NCBI GenBank assembly: GCA_035509415.1
Contig: DATJLQ010000032.1
Span: 1-14,596, forward strand
Length of the DNA: 14,596 nt
Origin: DATJLQ01 sp035509415
GTDB taxonomy: Bacteria; Pseudomonadota; Alphaproteobacteria; JACZXZ01
Reading direction: 5' to 3'
The notes under the pieces: generated by a model
Seen by the model: the letters and a program-made list of their open reading frames with translations, nothing else
What the model was told of the DNA's origin: nothing
Database searches by the model: none
In this document: positions 1-7,353 of the stretch, one piece after another
Layout: each line of letters opens with the position of its first letter
Numbering within the stretch: position 1 is the stretch's first letter
Program-made: the position numbers and the translations under genes

Positions 1-692
<692 letters not shown>

Positions 693-769
693 TACATTTC
701 GCGTCTCGCGCAGCGGCAAACCCCGCAACGCGCCCCACGCGGCATTCTCAGACCCTTACCTCAGAAGAT

Positions 770-915
770 TTCCGTCCTTGGATGGCCTGGTGGCCATAGC
801 GAGGGGTGAACACCCGATCCCATTCCGAACTCGGCCGTGAAAACCCTCAGCGCCGATGGTACTCCGTCTCAAGACGTGGGAGAGTAGGTCGCTGCCAGGC
901 CCTCCAAGGATGGAA
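770..915 (+). other. Precursor processing stem enclosing 5S rRNA
   Basis: Positions 770-782 (TTCCGTCCTTGGA) pair with 903-915 (TCCAAGGATGGAA) over 13 bp with a single G-U wobble, directly stacked on the 5S terminal helix. In rRNA operons such extended stems are processing substrates for endonucleases such as RNase III or RNase E-type enzymes. The enzyme used here is inferred, not visible. Confidence 0.7.
783..902 (+). rRNA. rrf: 5S ribosomal RNA
   Basis: A typical 5S rRNA of about 118-120 nt. The terminal helix pairs GGCCTGG (784-790) with CCAGGCC (895-901). Conserved internal segments are visible: GAACACCCGATCCCATTCCGAAC with the usual loop C/B layout, and GGTACTCCGTCTCAAGACGTGGGAGAGTAGGTCGC-type loop E and helix IV/V sequence. 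It follows the 23S gene by ~90 nt and precedes tRNA-fMet, the classical alphaproteobacterial rRNA operon end. End positions are from helix pairing and may shift by one or two bases. Confidence 0.96.
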
Positions 916-968
916 GAATCGCCGACACCGTCACGTCCAACGCAATGTCCGACGCCCGCAACCCTTAT

Positions 969-1045
<77 letters not shown>

Positions 1046-1070
1046 GACTTGAATCGCCGACTTGAAACGC

Positions 1071-1098
1071 AAAAGCCCGCCACACCGGCGGGCTTTTT
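1071..1098 (+). terminator. Intrinsic terminator of the rRNA operon
   Basis: Stem GCCCGCC (1075-1081) pairs with GGCGGGC (1087-1093) around loop ACACC, with A-tract 1071-1074 and T-tract 1094-1098. It lies 25 nt after tRNA-fMet and ends the rRNA transcript. The A-tract makes it potentially active on the minus strand as well, where the gene ending at 1141 would benefit. Confidence 0.9.
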
Positions 1099-1140
1099 GC
1101 CGCCCGGCACGCACCCGTGAAAGCCGGACGCGAAGGGGCG

Positions 1141-1542
1141 TCAGAACTTTCTTTGCTGTCGCTGGCAATGCGCCGGCGCGCTCGCTGGATAGCCCGGCGC
1201 GGTTTGGAATAGATCGCCCGTGAACCGATTGAGCGTGAAGACGCTTCCGCTCTTGTCGCCATCCGCGGTCCAGACTATTTCCTGGTTCGTGATCTGCGTG
1301 ATCGTTCCTGCGATTCTGACCAGCTGCTGGGGCGCTCTTTCGTCGTATGCTTCCTCCTCGACCGTCTTTCTTGCGAGATCGAGCGTATAGGTCTGGTGAC
1401 GGGTATAATAGACGCAGGTCATGACGATCGGTTGGTCGGCCTGCGCGTAGGACTTCGCCGGCGCGATCAGCGCGCAAGCCGCGATCGCCGCGACCCCGAA
1501 GACTTCGGCGCGGCGCGCCATGCGCGATCCGACTCCCGCCAT
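1141..1542 (-). CDS. Small exported protein of unknown function
   Basis: A 133-aa protein with a clear signal peptide: basic N-region MAGVGSRMARR, hydrophobic core VFGVAAIAACALIAP, and a likely signal peptidase I site after Ser-Tyr-Ala (about residue 33). The mature part is ~100 aa with only two cysteines (about residues 43 and 126), suggesting one disulfide, and alternates short polar and beta-prone stretches (VYYTRHQTYTLDL, ITQITNQEIVW, FTLNRFTGDL). The start at 1542 is chosen because AGGGAGG lies 5 nt upstream; a longer in-frame start at 1629 would put a basic tail before the signal peptide and has no such site. It resembles short periplasmic hypothetical proteins of alphaproteobacteria, but I recognise no named family. 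The function is unknown. It is convergent with the rRNA operon and divergent from the knottin-like gene. Confidence 0.75.
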   Translation of the reverse strand: MAGVGSRMARRAEVFGVAAIAACALIAPAKSYAQADQPIVMTCVYYTRHQTYTLDLARKTVEEEAYDERAPQQLVRIAGTITQITNQEIVWTADGDKSGSVFTLNRFTGDLFQTAPGYPASAPAHCQRQQRKF

Positions 1543-1660
1543 TCGATCCTCCCTCAATGTCGACCGGGAACGCGGCCGCCGGAAAAATCGGGTACTGCGG
1601 CCGCTCCCGTCGCGCGGTCCTGCTCGCATGTTAGTTGAGTAACGGTCTCTCGGGCAATGG

Positions 1661-1685
1661 GCGCGGGGCCGGCGGAGCCCCGCGC
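1661..1685. repeat. GC-rich hairpin in divergent intergenic region
   Basis: GCGCGGGGC (1661-1669) and GCCCCGCGC (1677-1685) form a perfect 9-bp inverted repeat with a 7-nt loop. There is no T-tract, so it is not an ordinary terminator. It lies in the ~250-bp gap between two divergent exported-protein genes. I see no convincing promoter box around it. Confidence 0.5.
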
Positions 1686-1792
1686 ATGCCTCGCCAGGGC
1701 GCCCAATATTTGCTAAAGAGGATCGGCCGCGTCGCGGATTTTCAGCGTGCGCCTAGTCCGGCTCCGCGACCGATTGGGACGGGGGGTAAGCC

Positions 1793-2092
1793 ATGCACAT
1801 CAAGCACTACGTTCTGGACGTCGGGATTTTAGTCGCCTTGGCAGGAACCGGCTGGGTCGCAATGCCTCGCGCCAACGAGCCGATCGCGGCGCCGTCGGCG
1901 TTAACGGTGCCGTCCCGGACCCTGCCCGCATCGTTGGATTGGCACCGGCCGAAGGGGCCGATGTCCGTGCCGGGCGACAGGGTTTCGGGCAACGACTGCA
2001 TTCCGTCGGGCCAGGCTTGCGTCCTCAACGGCACGCCTTGTTGCGGCACCTTGACCTGCAAGGGCAATTTCCCGAACACGACTTGCCAATAG
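1793..2092 (+). CDS. Secreted knottin-like cysteine-rich peptide
   Basis: A 99-aa precursor. Residues 1-28 look like a signal peptide (short MHIKHY start, hydrophobic VLDVGILVALAGTGWVAM, cleavage probably near Pro-Arg-Ala). A Pro/Ala-rich spacer follows to about residue 65. The C-terminal ~32 residues hold the only six cysteines, at 69, 76, 83, 84, 89 and 98, giving C-x6-C-x6-CC-x4-C-x8-C. That is the inhibitor-cystine-knot (knottin) pattern known from plant antifungal peptides and animal toxins, where the pairing is 1-4, 2-5, 3-6. The end sequence CKGNFPNTTCQ closes right on the stop. The start is supported by a GGGGGG-type ribosome site 8-10 nt upstream. Function is not shown by sequence: a protease inhibitor, an antimicrobial or an adhesion/competition peptide are all possible. 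The knottin call is pattern-based inference; the coding call is firm. Confidence 0.8.
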   Translation: MHIKHYVLDVGILVALAGTGWVAMPRANEPIAAPSALTVPSRTLPASLDWHRPKGPMSVPGDRVSGNDCIPSGQACVLNGTPCCGTLTCKGNFPNTTCQ

Positions 2093-2372
2093 GACCGGTT
2101 GGGCGCAACGGCCTGCCGCCACCAAAAAGGCACTTGCTGCGGACGCGCATTTCAAGGGTCGGCCCTCGGCGGTTGCGTGCCCGCGCGCCTAGACTTAACC
2201 CGCCGAAACAAGGCACCAATCGGCGCATCTGCCGCGATGTCGGCGCGCCCTCGACTCGCGACCGATCGAGCATCGAGGTTGCGTCATTGACGCGGTCGGG
2301 GGGCCCTGTTAACGCTTCACCGCGACTTGTTTTCGTCTTTTCAATCGGCATTCATTGTTTTGGGGGTGGCAA
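2093..2372. other. Intergenic region after the knottin-like gene
   Basis: These 280 bp have no convincing independent gene. The frame of the knottin-like gene stays open after its TAG (2090-2092) until about 2290 and encodes one CC-containing segment (see findings). No terminator with a T-tract is visible. The last 12 bp before 2373 hold the ribosome binding site of the next gene. Confidence 0.5.
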
Positions 2373-2831
2373 ATGAAGCGCATCGCGATGTCGTGGCAGG
2401 CGATCCTGTCGGGAACCATGATCGGCGCCCTGGGCCTGCTGCTCTTTTGCAACGCCGCGTCGGCGCTGAATTTGCCCGATCCGATGGAGCAGGAGATTCT
2501 CGTCAAGTCGACGCTCATGACGTTCAACGACGCCAACGAGACCGACAATTACAGCGTCTTGCTCGCGTCGTCCGCCAAGCCGTTCCGGGATCAATTCACG
2601 GCCGAGAAGCTGACGGCGATCTTCAAGCCGTTCCGCGACAAGAACGTCGATATCAAGATGGTCGTCGGCATGGCGATGAAGCCGACGGGTGCGCCGGAAA
2701 TAAACAACGACGGCGTCTTGCGGCTGCGCGGGTATTTCGAGACCAAGCCCAAGCACGTGGTCTACGACTTGAAGTTCATTCAGTCGGACGGCGTGTGGAA
2801 GCCGATCGGCATCCACGTCGCGACGGAATAG
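2373..2831 (+). CDS. Exported protein of unknown function, possibly NTF2-like
   Basis: A 152-aa protein. Residues 1-31 are a signal peptide (MKRIAMSW, hydrophobic AILSGTMIGALGLLLF, cleavage after Ala-Ser-Ala at about 31). The mature ~120 residues start with a helical stretch (MEQEILVKSTLMTFNDANETDNY), continue with a LLASSAKPFRDQFTAEKL segment, and end in alternating strands (VLRLRGYFETKP, VVYDLKFIQSDGVWKPIGIHV). That helix-then-sheet order, ending in a Trp-containing strand, fits the NTF2-like/SnoaL fold; this is inference from pattern only. No cysteines occur in the mature part. The start at 2373 is preferred over 2355 because GGGGGTGG lies just upstream. It sits between the knottin-like gene and the RDD gene on the same strand, with gaps of 280 and 116 bp, so co-transcription is uncertain. 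Confidence 0.75.
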   Translation: MKRIAMSWQAILSGTMIGALGLLLFCNAASALNLPDPMEQEILVKSTLMTFNDANETDNYSVLLASSAKPFRDQFTAEKLTAIFKPFRDKNVDIKMVVGMAMKPTGAPEINNDGVLRLRGYFETKPKHVVYDLKFIQSDGVWKPIGIHVATE

Positions 2832-2947
2832 TCCGGCATGTCGAGCGATAGTCGATAAGGGGAAACCAAGCGGCGCCGCAGAGCGGGCGCCGAACGGATA
2901 ACGCGTTGCCGCCGAAGACGCCGTTGGACGCATTGGGGGGAGTGGTG

Positions 2948-3355
2948 ATGGATTATGCGGGCCCCGGGCTGCGCGCGGTCGAAGGCATCATCGACCTCGC
3001 GGTCACCCTGGCCGTCTTGTGGGTCGTCGCCAAAATCTTCGGCCAGACGACGGAAGGCGGGTTCAATCTCACCGGTGCCGCGGCCTTCGTCGGCGCAATC
3101 GTCGCCCTGCTTTATTTCATCGTCATGGAGGCGACCCTCGGCGCCACCCTGGGGAAGCTCATCGTCAAGCTGCGCGTCGTCAACGAGGCCGACGGCTCGC
3201 CCATCGGCTGGCGCGCGTCGGTGGTGCGCAACGTGCTGCGGATCGCCGACGGCGCCTTCCTCTATCTCGTCGGCTTCATCCTGGTCTTGGCCACGAAGAA
3301 GCGGCAGCGGCTCGGCGACCTGGTCGCCGGCACGGTCGTGACCCGCATCGCCTGA
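2948..3355 (+). CDS. RDD family membrane protein
   Basis: A 135-aa integral membrane protein with three predicted membrane helices at about residues 14-31, 43-61 and 102-116. RDD-family landmarks are present: the opening Y-A-G-x-G-L-R-A-x-x-x-x-I-D (Arg9, Asp16), the T-L-G-K-L-I-V-K-L-R-V-V stretch after helix 2, the DGSPIGWRASVVRN loop, and the closing K-K-R-Q-R-L-G-D-L-V-A-G-T-V-V. Family roles are mostly unassigned; some members move ions or assist envelope functions. The ATG at 2948 is chosen because GGGGGGAG ends 5 nt upstream; an in-frame TTG at 2906 would add 14 residues but has no ribosome site. It is followed by a bidirectional terminator. Confidence 0.88.
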   Translation: MDYAGPGLRAVEGIIDLAVTLAVLWVVAKIFGQTTEGGFNLTGAAAFVGAIVALLYFIVMEATLGATLGKLIVKLRVVNEADGSPIGWRASVVRNVLRIADGAFLYLVGFILVLATKKRQRLGDLVAGTVVTRIA

Positions 3356-3499
3356 TCGGGCCCCCCGGGCGCGGCGCGCCTCGAGCGACATGTCGCCAAG
3401 CGATGCCGAGTGGGCTCAACGCATCCTGAGCATCGGATCGCGGTCGGTGCGGGCCCCGGCAACGAGACGCCCGAGCCCGGCCGAAACAACGGCGCATCG

Positions 3500-3525
3500 A
3501 AAAGGCTCCGTCTCCGGGGCCTTTT
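3500..3525. terminator. Bidirectional intrinsic terminator
   Basis: AAAAGGCTCCG (3500-3510) pairs with CGGGGCCTTTT (3515-3525), 11 bp with one wobble and a TCTC loop, with flanking A and T tracts. It lies between convergent genes (the RDD gene ending at 3355 and the MarR gene ending at 3581) and can serve both. Confidence 0.85.
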
Positions 3526-3580
3526 GCCGCTATCGACAGCGCGCGTCGCCGCGCGGCCTCGAGGCCGCGCCGCCTACGCC

Positions 3581-4105
3581 CTATTCCCCGTCGCCCACCT
3601 TCGCGCGCGCGCGCACGGCGCCGACGCCCTTGTTGTCGACGAACTCGTTCCACACCTGCTCGAGCGCCTGCATGGCGTGGGTCATGTCGGCGAACACGAC
3701 CGGCTCGATGCGGCCGCGGATCGCGCGCACATGGGCGTCGCACGCGGCGTCGATCGCCTTCCAAAGCAGGATCCCCTTCTCGCTCAGCCGCACATGGACC
3801 GAGCGCCGGTCGTGCGCCGACGGCATCTTGATCAGGTAGCCGGACGTGCTGAGCTTGGCGAGGTTGTAGGTGACGTTGGTGCCGAGATAATGGCCGCGCT
3901 GCATGATCTCGCTGACCGTGTACTCGCGGTCGCCGATGTTGAACAGGATCAGCGCCTGGACGTTGTTGATGTCGCCGATATGGAGCCGCTCGAGCTCGGT
4001 GCGGATGACGTCGAGAAACCTCCGGTGCAAGCGCTCGAACAACCCGACGGTCTGAATATACGCGGCCTTGGTGACTGGGCCGCTGCCGCCGCTCGAATCT
4101 ACCAT
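3581..4105 (-). CDS. MarR family transcriptional regulator, LdtR-like
   Basis: A 174-aa winged-helix repressor-type protein. The dimerisation helix is at about residues 14-42 (YIQTVGLFERLHRRFLDVI). Helices of the DNA-binding domain follow, with the recognition helix at about 74-91 (LGTNVTYNLAKLSTSGYL) and the wing at 95-111, with the MarR-typical DRRSVHVRLSEKG. The INNVQALILFNIGD segment and the wing strongly recall LdtR regulators of Hyphomicrobiales; that subfamily call is from memory. The start at 4105 is chosen because GGGGGAG lies ~8 nt upstream; the frame is open to 4279, but the extra N-terminus is arginine/glycine-rich with no ribosome site. The gene is divergent from the alcohol-dehydrogenase-led unit, the common arrangement for a local regulator, so it probably controls that unit and itself. 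The ligand is unknown. Confidence 0.9.
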   Translation of the reverse strand: MVDSSGGSGPVTKAAYIQTVGLFERLHRRFLDVIRTELERLHIGDINNVQALILFNIGDREYTVSEIMQRGHYLGTNVTYNLAKLSTSGYLIKMPSAHDRRSVHVRLSEKGILLWKAIDAACDAHVRAIRGRIEPVVFADMTHAMQALEQVWNEFVDNKGVGAVRARAKVGDGE

Positions 4106-4359
4106 CTGTCCACTCCCCCTCGGGATGCCGAGGACGCCGCCCATCGGCCCCCGCTCCCGTCCCGGAGAGCGTCGGCCCGGCTTGTGCGTCTCGGAGGCAC
4201 CCAGGCGCCTCAGGCGCCCGGGTCGCGTCTTCGATCCCGGACGATCATAAGCATGCACTGAAATCCAACGGCGCCGCAAGGGGAGGGCCGCGTCGGGCCG
4301 CGCGCCAAGGTCCCGAACCCGCTTACGAATCCGGCGCGGCCGGGCGCAGCGCAGGAGCG

Positions 4360-4387
4360 CCGATAATTTTACTCAATTTAGCGTCAA
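4360..4387 (-). promoter_or_regulatory. Possible sigma70-type promoter toward the MarR gene
   Basis: Read on the minus strand, TTGACG (4382-4387) is followed after 16 bp by TATCGG (4360-4365). The -35 is good and the -10 is weak (three of six). The 5' leader would be ~250 nt. The 12-bp palindrome lies one base upstream of the -35 box. Confidence 0.3.
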
Positions 4388-4388
4388 T

Positions 4389-4400
4389 TCTTGCGCAAGA
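4389..4400. promoter_or_regulatory. 12-bp perfect palindrome, candidate operator
   Basis: TCTTGCGCAAGA is a perfect 12-bp palindrome at the edge of the AT-rich island and next to a possible -35 box. Palindromes of this size are typical MarR-dimer sites. Assigning it to the neighbouring MarR protein is inference. Confidence 0.4.
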
Positions 4401-4425
4401 TCATGCTGCGACACGGCCGGTTCGC

Positions 4426-4505
4426 GCCATGCCGGGCCGCGGCACGCCCAGGTTGCGGCATGCCCAGGTTGCGGCATACCCGGGGCGCGGGATGCACAGT
4501 TCGCG
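4426..4505 (+). repeat. Degenerate 16-bp tandem repeat, about five units
   Basis: Consecutive 16-bp units start at 4426, 4442, 4458, 4474 and 4490. The units at 4442 and 4458 are GCACGCCCAGGTTGCG and GCATGCCCAGGTTGCG (one difference). The units at 4474 and 4490 match the latter at 12 of 16 positions, and the 4426 unit matches with an indel. Weaker copies may extend left to about 4395. All units end in GCG. Confidence 0.75.
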
Positions 4506-4528
4506 CTTCGCGCGCATGGCCGCCCGCC

Positions 4529-4558
4529 TTGACCCTCGTGCGCGCCGCCCCGTAGGAT
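4529..4558 (+). promoter_or_regulatory. Possible sigma70-type promoter of the adh-led unit
   Basis: TTGACC (4529-4534) is followed after 18 bp by TAGGAT (4553-4558), matching consensus at five and four of six positions. It would give a leader of ~120 nt before the start at 4685 and lies just downstream of the tandem repeat. Confidence 0.35.
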
Positions 4559-4684
4559 CGGTCGAGGCAAACCATCGTTTCACGATATGAGAGCGCCGAT
4601 CCGCCCGAGTCGGGCGCCTCGGGGCGACCGCAGGCGCTGCCCGTCCCAGAGACGCCGCTTGACCAGGACCGCAGGAGCATCCCG

Positions 4685-5818
4685 ATGAGCACCACCACCC
4701 CGACTCGCGCCGACCGCGCCAACGAGTTCCCCATCCCGAAGACCATGAAGGCCTGGGTGCTGGGCGGGCCCAACGAGCTGAAGCTGGTCGAGAAGCCGGT
4801 GCCCGAGCCGGGCCGCGCCGAGGTGCTGGTGCGTATCGACGCGATCGCGGTGTGCGCGACCGACATCGAGATCATAAATCACGGGCTCCCCGCGATCGTC
4901 GATGGCGGCTCGCCCTTCAACCGCAATTTCACGCCGGGCCACGAATACATGGGCACGGTGGTGAAGCTCGGCCCCTCGGTCGACGAGTACAGGATCGGCG
5001 ACCGCATCGCGGTCGAGGTGCATGCGGGCTGCGGGCGCTGCCAGCGCTGCCGCGAGGGCATGTACACCTCGTGCCTGAATTACGGTTTTGCCGCCAAGGG
5101 CCATCGCGCCAACGGCTTCTCGACCGACGGCGGCTTCGCCGAATACGCGATCAACAGCATCAACACCATGGTCCACGTCGCCGACCACATCTCGGACGAG
5201 GAGGCGACCCTCATCGTCACCGCCGGCACCGCGATGTACGGCTTCGACGTGCTCGGCGGCATCATCGCGGGCGAGGGTGTGGTCGTCACCGGGCCGGGGC
5301 CGATCGGGCTCATGGGGGTCGCGGTCGCGAAGGCGCTCGGCGCCCAGCCGGTGATCCTGACCGGCACGCGCGACAAGCGCCTCGAGATGGGAACGAGGCT
5401 CGGCGCCGACCACGTGGTCAACGTCACGCGCGAGAATCCGGTCGAGGCGGTGAAGCGCCTCACGGGCGGCAAGGGGGTCGAATACGTGCTCGAATGCTCG
5501 GGCGCGCCCAACGCGCTCAACGAGACCGCGCAGATGGTGAATCGCGGCGGGCGCATCTGCCTCGCGGCGTTTCCGGCCGAGCCGGTGCCGGTCGATCTCG
5601 CCTATCTCGTGCGCAACAACATCTACGTGTTCGGCATCCGCGGCGAGGGGAAGAGCGCGACCCACCGTGCGGCCGCGCTCATGGGCCAGCGGCGCTTCGA
5701 GGCCAAGCTGATCCACACCCACACTTTCCCGCTCGCCGAAGTGCCGACCGCGATCAAATACGCGCGCGAGCGCATCGACGACGCGATCAAGGTGGTGGTG
5801 AAGATGCGCGAGACCTGA
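4685..5818 (+). CDS. Zinc-dependent medium-chain alcohol dehydrogenase
   Basis: A 377-aa NAD(P)-dependent dehydrogenase of the MDR/sorbitol-threonine dehydrogenase type, cytoplasmic. The catalytic zinc ligands are Cys57 (VCATDIE) and the His86-Glu87 pair (GHEYMG). The structural zinc lobe has four cysteines at 116, 119, 122 and 130. The Rossmann motif GPGPIG is at 203-208, followed by VAVAKALGA. Length is normal (family ~340-380), with a ~20-residue N-terminal extension. AGGAG sits 8 nt before the ATG. It heads a five-gene plus-strand unit, with the MFS gene 85 bp downstream. The family oxidises secondary alcohols, polyols or hydroxy acids; the neighbouring sugar-acid dehydratase suggests a polyol, sugar or hydroxy-acid substrate, but this is inference. 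Confidence 0.93.
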   Translation: MSTTTPTRADRANEFPIPKTMKAWVLGGPNELKLVEKPVPEPGRAEVLVRIDAIAVCATDIEIINHGLPAIVDGGSPFNRNFTPGHEYMGTVVKLGPSVDEYRIGDRIAVEVHAGCGRCQRCREGMYTSCLNYGFAAKGHRANGFSTDGGFAEYAINSINTMVHVADHISDEEATLIVTAGTAMYGFDVLGGIIAGEGVVVTGPGPIGLMGVAVAKALGAQPVILTGTRDKRLEMGTRLGADHVVNVTRENPVEAVKRLTGGKGVEYVLECSGAPNALNETAQMVNRGGRICLAAFPAEPVPVDLAYLVRNNIYVFGIRGEGKSATHRAAALMGQRRFEAKLIHTHTFPLAEVPTAIKYARERIDDAIKVVVKMRET

Positions 5819-5903
5819 GCCCTTCGGCTCGGACCCAACGGGCGCCATTCGAGCGCTCGACGGAAAAAGACGATCGTTCGAGGGGCAGGGAGGAGACGAG
5901 ACG

Positions 5904-7229
5904 ATGAGCGACTCGACGACGACGCGCGCCTCCGAATTCCCGACCGACCGGGAAATCCTCGGCTACAGCCGCTACGTGGTGCTGGCCGCGGCCTTCGCGG
6001 CCATGTTCATCATCAGCCCGTTCGAGTACGCCTGGAGCTCCATGTCCGGCCACATCGCCGCGATCTACGGCTGGTCGCACGAGCAGGTGGCGCTCATGTT
6101 CACCATGTTCATCCTGTGCCAGTCGGTCGGCATGTTGCCGGGCGGGATGCTGCGCGACCGGTTCGGGCCGCGTTGGACCACCGCGATCGGCGGCCTCTTC
6201 GCGGGCCTCGGCATCCTCTCGATCTCGTTCGGCCCGTCCTACCCGCTGGTGCTCGCCATCTGGAGCGTCAGCAGCCTGTTCGCCGGCTTCATCTACAACA
6301 ACGCGGTGACCACCGGGAACAAATGGTTCGCCGACCGGCGCGGGGTCATGACCGGCCTCATCGCCGGCGCGTTCTCGTGGGGCTCGTTGCCCTTCATCTT
6401 CCCGATCCGCGCCATTCCGAAGACCTCGCCGCCCGAGACCTTCTTCCACGTCATCTACATCATGGCGGCGATCGTGGGCGGCGTCGCGGTCGTCGCGGCG
6501 TTCTTCATGAAGGATCCGCCGGCCGGCTGGCACCCCCCGGGCTGGAGGCCCAAGACCAAGGCGACGGTGCGCCCCTCGGCGCATCATTACAGCGTGGGCG
6601 AGGCGTTGCGGACCTGGCAGATGTGGCTCCTCGTCGTCTCCTTCATCCTGGTCTCGAGCGCCGGCCTCGCGGGCATGAGCAAGATCGTGGGCTATTCCAA
6701 CAGCTTCAAGTTCACCGCGACCGCCGCGACCGCGGCCGCGGGCGGCATCGCGATCGCCAACGGGTTCGGCAAGGTGATGCTCGGCGCGCTCTCGGAATGG
6801 TTCGGCTGCGAGAACATGATGATCGCGAGCTACGTGCTGTGCGGGCTGCTTCTGTTTCTCACCATCTATGCCGGCACCAGCCATTCCGAGATTCTGTTCG
6901 TGGTCGCGGCGATCCTCGCGATCTTCTTTTGGGCGTCGCTTTTCTCGCTGTTCCCGATCACCATCGGCCATTATTACGGCGCCCAGGAGGCGGGCGGGAA
7001 TTACGGGCTGCTCTACGCCATCGCCAAGGGCTCGGGCGGCCTCTATGGCGGCGTGCTCTCGGCGATTCTGATCACCCACCACGGCTTCACCTTTGCGATC
7101 GCGGTCGCGGGATTCATGGCGGTGCTGGCGGGCCTGATCCTGATCCCGCTCAAATTCAGCCCGCCGGTCTGGAAAGGTGCTGGGGCATCCTGGCAAAAGG
7201 GCGCGCTCGCGCGGCACCCGGGCGGCTGA
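5904..7229 (+). CDS. MFS transporter, OFA (oxalate/formate antiporter-like) family
   Basis: A 441-aa inner-membrane carrier with about 12 hydrophobic segments. MFS motif A after helix 2 reads GGMLRDRFGPRW (about residues 76-87). Trp-, Gly- and Asn-rich segments such as YNNAVTTGNKWFADRRGVMTGLIAGAFSWG and the C-terminal HYYGAQEAGGNYGLLYAIAKGSGG are characteristic of the OFA family, which exchanges or imports small carboxylates. A central cytoplasmic loop with Pro-rich GWHPPGWRP separates the two halves. The start has a strong GGGAGGAG ribosome site. Its place between a dehydrogenase and an acid dehydratase suggests it carries the pathway's acid substrate. The substrate is not determined by sequence; oxalate itself is unlikely given the neighbours. 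Confidence 0.9.
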   Translation: MSDSTTTRASEFPTDREILGYSRYVVLAAAFAAMFIISPFEYAWSSMSGHIAAIYGWSHEQVALMFTMFILCQSVGMLPGGMLRDRFGPRWTTAIGGLFAGLGILSISFGPSYPLVLAIWSVSSLFAGFIYNNAVTTGNKWFADRRGVMTGLIAGAFSWGSLPFIFPIRAIPKTSPPETFFHVIYIMAAIVGGVAVVAAFFMKDPPAGWHPPGWRPKTKATVRPSAHHYSVGEALRTWQMWLLVVSFILVSSAGLAGMSKIVGYSNSFKFTATAATAAAGGIAIANGFGKVMLGALSEWFGCENMMIASYVLCGLLLFLTIYAGTSHSEILFVVAAILAIFFWASLFSLFPITIGHYYGAQEAGGNYGLLYAIAKGSGGLYGGVLSAILITHHGFTFAIAVAGFMAVLAGLILIPLKFSPPVWKGAGASWQKGALARHPGG

Positions 7230-7290
7230 GGGACGGCGCGGCACCTATTGACGCGGCGACCCGGTTCATGGACCTATCCTCCTCGCTTGA

Positions 7291-7316
7291 GGCCCGGGCC
7301 CGGCTCCGCCCGGGCC
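7291..7316. repeat. GC-rich inverted repeat between MFS and dehydratase genes
   Basis: GGCCCGGGC (7291-7299) and GCCCGGGCC (7308-7316) form a perfect 9-bp stem with an 8-nt loop and no T-tract, inside the 124-bp gap. It could be a dispersed palindromic element or an mRNA structure that separates expression of the two halves of the unit. Similar GCCCGGGC sequence recurs near 12514. Confidence 0.55.
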
Positions 7317-7353
7317 GTGCCCCATTCCGCTCAAACCCTCGAACGGACCCAGG

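Larger units (their letters stand above)
4106..4684. other. Divergent intergenic region between marR-type gene and adh unit
   Basis: These ~580 bp contain no gene I can support. They hold an AT-rich island (about 4361-4390) in otherwise very GC-rich DNA, a 12-bp palindrome, a 16-bp degenerate tandem repeat, a possible promoter toward each gene, and a short inverted repeat ATCGT-TTC-ACGAT (4574-4586) about 100 bp before the adh start. The part from 4106 to 4360 shows nothing specific apart from the ribosome site of the regulator gene. Confidence 0.6.

Noticed and set aside
4426..4505. CRISPR array
   Set aside because: The 16-bp units abut directly with no spacers, and there are no cas genes nearby.
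4580..5848. 422-aa minus-strand open frame opposite the alcohol dehydrogenase
   Set aside because: Arg/His/Asp-rich composition typical of an antisense shadow in GC-rich DNA; the plus-strand enzyme has all its motifs.
7248..7280. TTGACG followed by TATCCT as a promoter for the dehydratase
   Set aside because: The spacing is about 21 bp, too long for a normal sigma70 promoter.
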